This document shows positions 7,479-13,600 of a stretch of 13,600 bases of DNA, in pieces. Positions within the stretch are counted from its first letter, which is position 1. Every line of letters begins with the position of its first letter. Location: positions 1 to 13,600 of the forward strand of contig CAMQXE010000010.1 in the NCBI GenBank assembly GCA_947038745.1, written 5' to 3'. A program made the translations under genes and the position numbers. The notes beneath the pieces are model-generated. The model was not told the DNA's origin and searched no databases. It worked only from the letters and a program-made list of their open reading frames with translations. Source of the DNA: an uncultured Propionibacteriaceae bacterium. Its GTDB lineage: Bacteria > Actinomycetota > Actinomycetes > Propionibacteriales > Propionibacteriaceae.

Positions 7479-7514
7479 GAGTAGTTCTGGCTTATCTTAA
7501 GCCAGAACTCACTC
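7479..7514. repeat. Perfect 12-bp inverted repeat upstream of the small membrane protein gene
   Basis: AGTTCTGGCTTA (7483-7494), loop TCT, then its exact reverse complement (7498-7509). Outer GAGT (7479-7482) and ACTC (7511-7514) extend the stem past one bulged C. There is no T-run on either side. It lies 23 bases before the preferred start at 7460 and about 160 bases after the glmS stop. It could be an operator, a leader hairpin affecting translation, or a U-less terminator for the glmS transcript of the kind proposed in actinobacteria. Confidence 0.7.
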
Positions 7515-7589
7515 GCTGCAAAAGATGGGGCCTACCTCACCGCTAGCGCATACCTGGCAACGACTCAGATTCATGCTGCCCAATAGCAC

Positions 7590-7635
7590 ACATGTCCTAC
7601 CCTAGCGATCGATGCATACTAGAGATAGGACACGT
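7590..7635. repeat. Imperfect inverted repeat downstream of glmS
   Basis: ACATGTCCTA (7590-7599) pairs with TAGGACACGT (7626-7635), nine of ten positions, across a 26-base spacer. It begins 35 bases past the glmS stop in the direction of transcription. No T-run follows, so its role as an RNA 3' hairpin or protein-binding site is a guess. The remaining bases of this 194-base intergenic stretch show no clear gene or promoter. Confidence 0.4.
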
Positions 7636-7669
7636 GCGGCAACACTTTAGCTGGCAGACTGCGCGACTT

Positions 7670-9763
7670 TTAGTCCACAGTCACGGACTTACTCACATTC
7701 TTCGGGCTGTCAGGATGCACACCATGATCAACTACACCGATCCGATCAAGGTATTCCATCTTGAGCTGCGCCATTCGATAAGCCAATTGCTGTAGCGCAA
7801 TCGATGAGCTGAATGTGAACAGATTATGATCGCCTGACGTCGGCAATGCAACGAATGAGGACCAGTAGCCCTCAATCCCGGCTGGGACGCCTTCTGCCGC
7901 AGCCCGAAGATCGCTATTCTCTTCCGCAATCACCACGATATGAGCCCCACGGATTTTATGGGTATGGATCTGCGAGACCGTGATCCGAGTGTCGCGCTCA
8001 TCAGGTGGACAGACAAAGATCAATGGATAGTTACTGAAAGTCCCCTCCACAAGCTGAGCCAGCGTCTCTCGCGATAGCCCAGTAGCAGCATTTTGATCTT
8101 TGAAGGCAGCGACCAGATCAGCCAAAGAGAACAACGTATTTTTACCCAGAATCGTATTCGGGCCGTGCTTAAACTCAGCTACGTCGTATCCCTGCGTATG
8201 GTTGAGCACAACCTCACGCACCTTAAGCGATCCCTCCATCGCCACACCCGTGAGGCTAGCCCCAAGAATATGCATCGATGGCGATTGGAATAGCTTGTCA
8301 GCTACCTGATCCAACGCTGTTGTAGTCTGCACCAACGTCTCACTGATGAGATCCTTAGCCTGCAACAGCTTGCCATTAATGTCGTCCAGCCCAGCAAGCT
8401 TCCCAGCTACAACGTAAAGGATCGCCAACTGCGAGATAAAGCTCTTCGTTGCCGGCACTGCGATTTCTGGGCCACACAACAGCGGCAGGTAATACCGTGA
8501 TAGTTCCTGCGGAATACGGGAGTTCTCGTTATTAACCAATGAAGCGATCTTCACATTCGGATTAGCCGCATTCACATCGACGAGAACATCGACGATATCT
8601 TTGGTCTCACCTGACTGCGTGATAGCAAAAACCACATCCTGGTCGGTCAACGAATTGAGATACATTGAACGGAACTGTCCGGGGTTGCAGGGGAAAACTG
8701 CAACACCAGCCATGCTGTTCAAGAAGCCCGCTCCGGTCATGGCAGCGTGGTAGCTAGTTCCGCAAGCCAACAAGTAGACCCGCCCGCCCTGCCTTTGCGA
8801 CTGATCCATATCTTCGACTAGCTGCGACATCGCAACCGCACCACGTCCATCAGCAGCCAGGTAGCCATCAATGACCGCGTCAATGTTTTCTGGAGCTGAA
8901 GCGATCTCTTGGGCCATGTAGTAATCGAAGCCTGGACGAAGTGAGGTATCTGCGACATTAAGCGTCGATTGCTTTGGCTCAGGGATAGACAGCTCCAGCT
9001 CACCGCTGAGAGTAAAAACAACGTAGCGATTCTCGGTGTACCACAGGCCCTGCCCCTCAATGAGCGGGATTAATGATGAAGTCTTGGATAGCACTGAGGT
9101 CAGATCCGACGACACAACAACGAAATCACCAAAATCATCAGTACCGATACCGGCATAGAGCGACGAGCCAGACTTAACCGCAACGATTCCAGGAGAGTTC
9201 GGATCACAGTAGGCTGCAGCATAAGACCCCTCAGCCATTGCATCCGCTTGACGGGCAGCGTTTATGAGGTTTAGTGCAGAACCTGGAATATCTAGACCCT
9301 GATCATCGAGAATCTCCCCGGCCGCGAGCGCAGCGCTATAGAAATCTTCGGTGACATGTGTGATCATCTCGCCGTCGTTATCAGACAAGATCGTATGACC
9401 ATGTTCAGCCAAGTACACCTTGAGAGTGTCAGTATTGGAGATATTGCCATTGTGAGCACCAACGAACGGCAACTTGCACGTCATCGCGTGAGGCTGGCAA
9501 TTTTCCTGGGTAACTGCGCCATAAGTCGCCCAACGAACCTGACCAATAAAGCGTTCGCCAGCTTCAGCATCAATCCCAAGCGCTGGCACAACCTTGCTAG
9601 GTGCTCCGACGGATTTCAGCAACGTAATTGCTTGATCCTGGGCTATAAAGGCGCCTCCGGTGGAGTCATAGCCACGATATTCCAGCCGCTTGAGCAGTTC
9701 TCCGCCCTCATAGCCAAGGCGAGGGTTGGTCGCGCCGTAGCACAACGACACAATGCCACACAT
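7670..9763 (-). CDS. glmS: Glutamine--fructose-6-phosphate aminotransferase (isomerizing), long divergent form
   Basis: Makes glucosamine-6-phosphate from fructose-6-phosphate and glutamine, the first step toward UDP-GlcNAc and peptidoglycan. The N-terminal glutaminase domain (1 to about 240) has the nucleophile Cys2 (MCGIV), RWATYG (77-82) and HNG (104-106). Two SIS domains follow, with ACGTSY (333-338), TQSGETKD (382-389), PATKSF (437-442) and FKHGP (531-535). The isomerase residues known as Glu488, His504 and Lys603 in E. coli correspond to Glu517, His533 and Lys692; the end is KSVTVD. At 697 residues it is some 75-90 longer than usual, with extra sequence mainly around 540-600 and before the C-terminus. 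RWATHG has become RWATYG and the usual AHPH is CQPH. A strong GGAGAAGGAG lies before ATG 9763. It follows the deacetylase-like gene on the same strand (96-base gap, no clear terminator), so joint transcription is possible. No glmS ribozyme is expected or seen. Confidence 0.93.
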   Translation of the reverse strand: MCGIVSLCYGATNPRLGYEGGELLKRLEYRGYDSTGGAFIAQDQAITLLKSVGAPSKVVPALGIDAEAGERFIGQVRWATYGAVTQENCQPHAMTCKLPFVGAHNGNISNTDTLKVYLAEHGHTILSDNDGEMITHVTEDFYSAALAAGEILDDQGLDIPGSALNLINAARQADAMAEGSYAAAYCDPNSPGIVAVKSGSSLYAGIGTDDFGDFVVVSSDLTSVLSKTSSLIPLIEGQGLWYTENRYVVFTLSGELELSIPEPKQSTLNVADTSLRPGFDYYMAQEIASAPENIDAVIDGYLAADGRGAVAMSQLVEDMDQSQRQGGRVYLLACGTSYHAAMTGAGFLNSMAGVAVFPCNPGQFRSMYLNSLTDQDVVFAITQSGETKDIVDVLVDVNAANPNVKIASLVNNENSRIPQELSRYYLPLLCGPEIAVPATKSFISQLAILYVVAGKLAGLDDINGKLLQAKDLISETLVQTTTALDQVADKLFQSPSMHILGASLTGVAMEGSLKVREVVLNHTQGYDVAEFKHGPNTILGKNTLFSLADLVAAFKDQNAATGLSRETLAQLVEGTFSNYPLIFVCPPDERDTRITVSQIHTHKIRGAHIVVIAEENSDLRAAAEGVPAGIEGYWSSFVALPTSGDHNLFTFSSSIALQQLAYRMAQLKMEYLDRIGVVDHGVHPDSPKNVSKSVTVD

Positions 9764-9859
9764 GTCAATCTCCTTCTCCAGATGCGCAGTTAGTCTCTCA
9801 GATTTCGTCGCGCTGCCCCAGTAGCCACCCCGTCTACCGCTGAGATGAGAGCAGAATAA

Positions 9860-11308
9860 TTAACCCCGTCGATGACAGATCTGCTGCCCTGCACATAGTT
9901 CTTGAGCAGTGACAAAGACATAGCCCTTAGCTCTTAGCCCTTCGATTATCTGTTCCAACTGCTCATGGGTAGCTGGTGAAGCATCGTGGAAACGAATTAT
10001 CGAACCAGGTTTTACCGAATCAAGCACTGTTTTCGCCATAAACTCGGTATCGGCTGGAGTAACGTCATGCGCATCCACATCCCATAGGACAACTGGTAAC
10101 CCAGCAGTTGCGGCGCCTTCTGGGAAAACGCCATACGGAGCCCTAATAATCTCTGGCCGTGGCGCACCGGTAGCTTCGATCTGATCTGCTGCCTGGCTTA
10201 TTGATGCTGTCTGTTCAGCTGCGCTCAGCCCTGCAAATGATCGCCCGTCCATCCCAAAAGTCGCAATTGACATACCACTATCTGCAAGATGTTTCACTGC
10301 TCCCGGATTTGCTGCAGCAAAAGCCCCCGCAAGGAAGAAAGTTCCTACGCTGCCCTTGCTCTTAAGCAACGCTGATAGCTCAGCCGTTCCTGGAACTGGG
10401 CCACCATCGAAGGTAAGCGCGACGCACTTAACCTGAGCACAATCCACACTCTTAGCAGATGTTGTAGCTGTCGATTTCGGCACCGTCTTTACCGGAGGAA
10501 TCGTAGCCGGAACAACTTGTGTCTGAACTGCTGTCATAACGTTTGCTACTTCAGCGGTGAGAAGATCAGCGATCGTTGCTGCTGGCAAAGTCACTAACAC
10601 CGGCGCTGATGCTGGGCCAAGAATCGCTCCTTGCCCTACCCGAACCGTAATAGCCCCGGTCTTATCGATGGTGAGATCGTCTAGCAGAGTCGTTGCCAGC
10701 GCTGGGTCATGTAATGCATCATCATTGATCGAAATCCCGTGACTACGAGCACCAGCAAGAACCAGTTCTTGAACCAATTTACGCTTATCAGCAGGGAAAA
10801 AATCGCTACCAGCTAGTGCCAAACTTCCATCAGCATCACCATAGAAAGTTTTAGACCAGTTCTGAGTCTGACCCTCTACTCGAGATTGCAGCGTTAGCCG
10901 GATACCGACCATGCGTTTAGTCTGCACGAGATAGCTCCAGGTGCCATTCAACTCAGCTATCTCTGACCCCGGGACTTGATGAGCCGCGAGGAATACTCGT
11001 GCTTGAGCCTGTGCCCAATCACGTAATGCTGCCGTGAGATAAGGCTCATGACGTAGCACAGGCCAGGCGATAAAGACTCGAGCACCCGGGCCTTCTGACA
11101 CAGCAACATCAGAATAGACATCGCTGCTTTCAGCCGGAGCGTCGGAAACGACCTGAGGCAAAATATCGGTCGTGACTGCCGGGCGTGGAGCACAAGCACA
11201 TACTCCAAGAATCAGTGCAATAACGATGCTGAGACTGCGGAGCTTTGGCGTAGGCACAATCCCAGGATAGCGGCGCCACGGTAGGATAGTCAGGCAAAGG
11301 GGATTCAT
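9860..11308 (-). CDS. PdaC-like lipoprotein: DUF3298-like region plus NodB polysaccharide deacetylase domain lacking metal ligands
   Basis: A 482-residue predicted lipoprotein. A hydrophobic run (28-38) ends in lipobox V-C-A-C with Cys39 the likely lipidated residue. A middle part (about 78-255), with FYGDADGSLALAGSDFF and VRVGQGAILGPASAPVLVTL, resembles the DUF4163/DUF3298 (RsiV, PdaC) extracellular module. A Thr/Pro/Ser linker (about 260-290) leads to a NodB fold (294-475) that normally removes acetyl groups from peptidoglycan or other glycans. The fold and motifs 3-5 are kept: RAPYG (389-393), WDVDAHD (409-415), IIRFHD (437-442). But TFDDGP is TFDGGP (Asp301 kept, metal-binding Asp lost), and the H-x3-H motif is replaced by ATFGMDG (349-355), so two His ligands are missing. 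Likely a non-catalytic glycan-binding or sensing protein. ATG 11308 has no ribosome binding site; GTG 11257 would give a neater signal peptide (465 residues). Divergent from the MFS gene. Confidence 0.87.
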   Translation of the reverse strand: MNPLCLTILPWRRYPGIVPTPKLRSLSIVIALILGVCACAPRPAVTTDILPQVVSDAPAESSDVYSDVAVSEGPGARVFIAWPVLRHEPYLTAALRDWAQAQARVFLAAHQVPGSEIAELNGTWSYLVQTKRMVGIRLTLQSRVEGQTQNWSKTFYGDADGSLALAGSDFFPADKRKLVQELVLAGARSHGISINDDALHDPALATTLLDDLTIDKTGAITVRVGQGAILGPASAPVLVTLPAATIADLLTAEVANVMTAVQTQVVPATIPPVKTVPKSTATTSAKSVDCAQVKCVALTFDGGPVPGTAELSALLKSKGSVGTFFLAGAFAAANPGAVKHLADSGMSIATFGMDGRSFAGLSAAEQTASISQAADQIEATGAPRPEIIRAPYGVFPEGAATAGLPVVLWDVDAHDVTPADTEFMAKTVLDSVKPGSIIRFHDASPATHEQLEQIIEGLRAKGYVFVTAQELCAGQQICHRRG

Positions 11309-11337
11309 TAGACGCGTGTGAGGTGGGGCCGCGTCAA
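11307..11337 (-). promoter_or_regulatory. Candidate promoter of the deacetylase-like gene
   Basis: On the minus strand TTGACG (11332-11337) and TCTAAT (11307-11312) resemble -35 and -10 boxes with a long 19-base spacer. The -10 overlaps ATG 11308, so transcription from here would start near 11300 and leave that ATG out of the message. This supports GTG 11257 as the true start of the lipoprotein. Spacing is not ideal, hence modest confidence. Confidence 0.4.
11311..11335. promoter_or_regulatory. Inverted repeat in the divergent promoter region, possible operator
   Basis: GACGCG (11311-11316) and its reverse complement CGCGTC (11330-11335) are separated by 13 bases, placing half-sites about two helical turns apart (19 bases start to start). 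It lies between the candidate -35 and -10 of the deacetylase-like gene and 25 bases before the MFS start codon. A dimeric regulator bound here could control both genes. No regulator gene is adjacent. Confidence 0.35.
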
Positions 11338-11360
11338 TTAAATCTACCCAGGAGCGCTGC

Positions 11361-12575
11361 GTGTCACTACCGCAAATCCCCCGTCAGCTCAGCTTGCCCC
11401 AGATCGGTGGCTGGCCATTCCTTATCACTTCCTTCTTCGGCCGCTTACCCAACGCCATGGTGCAGTTGGGCTACCTCATGATCTTGTCCCAAGGTGGGCG
11501 TGGGCTAGCTGCGGGCGGGCTTGCCGTAGCAGCAGTCGGCTTGGGAAGCGCTCTATTTGGCCCTTTTGTTGGTCGCCTCGTGGATCGCTACGGACCGCTA
11601 CGGATCTTAAGCTCAGCGCTCCTCTTTTCACTCGTTGGACAAGGCCTGTTCTTGTTCAGTATCAGTTCTGGACAGCCAACCTGGAAACTACTTTCCTTCG
11701 CTTTTCTTGTCGGCTCAGCTAATCCTCAAGTAGGCCCGGTAGCCAGATCTTATTGGTCTCATTTGGCGCGTACCCAAAATCAGCCCCGGCTAGTTGTCCG
11801 CGCATTGGGCTATGAGGGAGCCGTTGATGAAGTGAGTTTTGTTGTAGGGCCGATGCTGTCGGGATTCCTCGTCAATTACCTAGGCGCGATTCCTGCAGGT
11901 CTTACCATCATGGGACTAACCGCTGTGCTTATGACGGTCTTTCTATTCCATCTGCTTCGTACTCGAGCCGTTTGGGCTGATCACCGGGATCACCATCAAG
12001 ATATTGCTGTCTCTAGCTCTCATATCCCGCTTGCCGCTTTGTGGCCCATGCTCGCTTGCCTTGGTATTGGCATTATCTTCGGCTCAACCCAGACTGGGCT
12101 CACCGCTATGTTTACAGCACGAGATTCGGCTGGATATGCCGGCCTAGTCTATGGCGCGGTAGGTATCGGCAGCGGTGCTGCGAGCATATTCGTAGGCAAA
12201 CTCGCCAGATGGTTTGGTATCCCTACCCGAGTAGCTAGCGGATCGTTATTGTTAGGGCTTGCTGGTCTACTCTTCATGACGCTACCCAACCTCAGTATTG
12301 CTATCACTACAGCTATCGCGTTAGGCACAGGCGCCGGGATCTCACTAGTAAGTTCCTTTGACTGGATGGAGCGCTGCGCACCAAGCCACCTCGTCGCCAC
12401 AATGATGACGTTACTTGCAACCTGCATCACACTTGGAGTTTCTGTAGGTGCGGCGGTTGCCGGTTACCTCGCAGCTAATCCTGCTCATGCCTTTTCTCTC
12501 ATCCTCATAGCAGGCGCTCTGGGTCTTAGCGCAAGCGTGGGAATGCGTTTCCTATCTTCTAATACGGGCAGTTAG
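11361..12575 (+). CDS. Major facilitator superfamily (MFS) transporter, substrate unknown
   Basis: A 404-residue integral membrane protein with about 12 hydrophobic helices in two halves, split by a polar, His-rich loop (about 200-222, WADHRDHHQD). The MFS motif A loop after helix 2 is visible as GPFVGRLVDRYGPLRI (67-82). A second, weaker version, FVGKLARWFGIPTRV, follows the corresponding helix of the C-terminal half. The overall look is that of drug-efflux or YbfB/CynX-like actinobacterial MFS members, but no residue pattern fixes the substrate. GTG 11361 has AGGAG seven bases upstream, a good ribosome binding site. It is divergent from the deacetylase-like gene with a 52-base gap, so its promoter must lie partly in that gene's 5' end. 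A strong hairpin follows the stop. Transport direction is inferred only from family resemblance. Confidence 0.9.
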   Translation: MSLPQIPRQLSLPQIGGWPFLITSFFGRLPNAMVQLGYLMILSQGGRGLAAGGLAVAAVGLGSALFGPFVGRLVDRYGPLRILSSALLFSLVGQGLFLFSISSGQPTWKLLSFAFLVGSANPQVGPVARSYWSHLARTQNQPRLVVRALGYEGAVDEVSFVVGPMLSGFLVNYLGAIPAGLTIMGLTAVLMTVFLFHLLRTRAVWADHRDHHQDIAVSSSHIPLAALWPMLACLGIGIIFGSTQTGLTAMFTARDSAGYAGLVYGAVGIGSGAASIFVGKLARWFGIPTRVASGSLLLGLAGLLFMTLPNLSIAITTAIALGTGAGISLVSSFDWMERCAPSHLVATMMTLLATCITLGVSVGAAVAGYLAANPAHAFSLILIAGALGLSASVGMRFLSSNTGS

Positions 12576-12585
12576 GTCGCTTAAA

Positions 12586-12630
12586 ACATCAAGGGCGGGA
12601 TACCGATTATCGATATCCCGCCCTTGATGT
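12586..12630. terminator. Strong bidirectional terminator between the MFS gene and nrdJ
   Basis: A perfect 17-bp stem, ACATCAAGGGCGGGATA (12586-12602) with 12614-12630, holds an 11-base loop that can itself pair (CGA with TCG). On the minus strand the stem is followed by TTTTAA, so it suits nrdJ best; on the plus strand the tail is only mildly T-rich. It begins 11 bases after the MFS stop and 8 bases after the nrdJ stop. Confidence 0.9.
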
Positions 12631-12637
12631 GAATCTG

Positions 12638-13600
12638 TTAGCTACACCCAGAGGTTGAACCGCAACCTTCACAGACATAGCAGCTACCCGACGGACGCAT
12701 CTTTGTGCCACAGGTCAGACACAGCGGCGCATCAACAGCATGCCCGGTGAGCTGTTCGAGTAACTCAGCCGAAGTACGTGCCTTAGCTGAATCAACACGA
12801 GCCGGAGCAGATGCGAGATCTGGCTGAATAGAAATCAGCGATGGCTGGTTCGGACCGTCCTCATGTACCTTGACCCGGTCACCCGCATCAGACTTGAGCA
12901 TCTCGTACTCAGGCATATCAGCTTCGTCTTCTTCTGAAACATAGCTACCTGTCTCTACATAGCGCGAGCGCTCCCCTGACGTGAAAATACCAAGCTCAGC
13001 GCGCTCATCGAAGTTAAGGTAGTCCAGTGCCAGACGGCGGAATACGTAGTCGATGACTGATCCTGCCATACGCAGATCTGGGTCGTCGGTCATGCCGGCA
13101 GGCTCGAACTTAAGGTTGGTGAACTTCTGAACGTAGGTTTCCAGCGGCACACCGTACTGCAATGCAACCGAAACTGCGATCGATAGCGCATCCATAACGC
13201 CGGACAATGTTGAGCCCTGCTTACCCAGCTTGACGAAAATTTCACCAAGACGTCCATCGTCATATGCACCAGTGGTTAAGTAACCCTCTGCGCCACCGAC
13301 AGCGAACGACGTGGTGTAGCCCCGACGGATCTTGGGTAGACGCTCGCGCTTGGGGCGGTATTCAATCCGGACCTCAGGCTCAGGCTTCTTTTCCTCAACC
13401 GGCTCAGCCTTCTTTGTCTCGACTGATAGCGGTTGTCCCACCTTGCAGTTATCGCGGTAGACCGCCAGCGCCTTAAGCCCCAGCTTCCAACCTTGCATGT
13501 GAACATCCTCGATCTCTTCGATCGTGGCGGTCTCTGGCAGGTTCACTGTCTTAGAAATTGCACCCGACAAGAACGGCTGCACCGCAGCCATCATGCGGAC
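12638..13600 (-). CDS. nrdJ: Vitamin B12-dependent ribonucleotide reductase (class II), C-terminal part, cut by window edge
   Basis: Reduces ribonucleotides to deoxyribonucleotides using adenosylcobalamin, without oxygen. The frame is open to the right edge (codons GTC CGC precede the first Met at 13594), so 320 codons of a much longer gene are seen. [19 protein letters not shown] at the edge is the conserved end of the catalytic barrel. Next come a charged Lys/Glu/Pro-rich linker (about 60-80 of the visible part), then the TSCPD-type domain ([20 protein letters not shown] and [20 protein letters not shown]). The gene closes with a four-Cys zinc-ribbon-like tail, CLTCG ... [14 protein letters not shown], typical of large actinobacterial NrdJ proteins; the last Cys residues probably re-reduce the active site. 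It ends just before a strong terminator. The B12 requirement means the organism imports or makes cobalamin; any cobalamin riboswitch would be upstream, outside the window. Confidence 0.96.
   Translation of the reverse strand, partial: VRMMAAVQPFLSGAISKTVNLPETATIEEIEDVHMQGWKLGLKALAVYRDNCKVGQPLSVETKKAEPVEEKKPEPEVRIEYRPKRERLPKIRRGYTTSFAVGGAEGYLTTGAYDDGRLGEIFVKLGKQGSTLSGVMDALSIAVSVALQYGVPLETYVQKFTNLKFEPAGMTDDPDLRMAGSVIDYVFRRLALDYLNFDERAELGIFTSGERSRYVETGSYVSEEDEADMPEYEMLKSDAGDRVKVHEDGPNQPSLISIQPDLASAPARVDSAKARTSAELLEQLTGHAVDAPLCLTCGTKMRPSGSCYVCEGCGSTSGCS

Noticed and set aside
7476..7669. A small RNA or glmS-controlling ribozyme in the gap after glmS
   Set aside because: The hairpins seen are simple inverted repeats; the glmS ribozyme occurs upstream of the gene in Firmicutes, and nothing like its fold is visible.
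7592..7795. 67-codon plus-strand frame overlapping the 3' end of glmS
   Set aside because: It overlaps the conserved C-terminus of GlmS on the other strand and has no ribosome binding site or recognisable content.
9356..9793. 145-codon plus-strand open frame
   Set aside because: It lies almost entirely antisense to glmS, whose own frame shows clear family motifs; no domain or ribosome binding site supports it.
1..13600. Mobile element, prophage, defence system or CRISPR array
   Set aside because: No transposase, integrase, restriction, toxin-antitoxin or Cas-like protein and no regularly spaced repeats were found; the genes are metabolic or envelope functions.

Overview
The window looks like chromosome of a mid-GC (roughly half G+C) actinobacterium with a fermentative, low-oxygen lifestyle. 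The evidence is a phosphoketolase, the membrane part of a sodium-pumping biotin decarboxylase, a class II (B12-dependent) ribonucleotide reductase and an actinobacterial-type YbjN-like protein. An Actinomycetaceae-like or Bifidobacterium-like host-associated organism would fit, but genus is inference only. I see no rRNA, tRNA, CRISPR, insertion sequence, integrase or phage gene, and no gene-free stretch above 200 bases.

Layout. (1) 1-2816, minus strand: a YbjN/chaperone-like protein followed by phosphoketolase, which runs off the left edge. (2) 2982-4849, plus strand: a tight three-gene operon for the gamma-like subunit, biotin carrier and beta (Na+-translocating) subunit of a decarboxylase pump, ended by a strong hairpin. 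No carboxyltransferase (alpha) gene is beside it. (3) 4928-5967, minus: a DUF2804 protein whose 5' end appears frameshifted. It is divergent from (4) a nucleoside phosphorylase at 6071-6838, plus. (5) 6966-7475, minus: a small one-helix membrane or envelope protein with a striking palindrome in its leader. (6) 7670-11308, minus: a lipoprotein resembling PdaC (DUF3298-like plus NodB polysaccharide deacetylase) whose metal ligands are mostly missing, followed by an unusually long GlmS. (7) 11361-12575, plus: an MFS transporter divergent from the deacetylase. (8) 12638-13600, minus: the C-terminal third or so of NrdJ, running off the right edge.

How they fit together. Phosphoketolase and the decarboxylase pump point to energy conservation by fermentation: acetyl phosphate from sugar phosphates, and a Na+ gradient from decarboxylation. 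GlmS supplies glucosamine-6-phosphate for cell-wall precursors, and the deacetylase-like lipoprotein next to it would act on, or bind, cell-wall glycans outside the membrane. Convergent gene pairs are separated by hairpins at 6904-6946 and 12586-12630.

No clearly new multi-gene system is visible. The best leads are the apparently catalytically dead deacetylase, the start-proximal frameshift in the DUF2804 gene, the pump operon lacking its alpha subunit, the divergent GlmS, and two palindromes in upstream regions (7483-7509 and 11311-11335).
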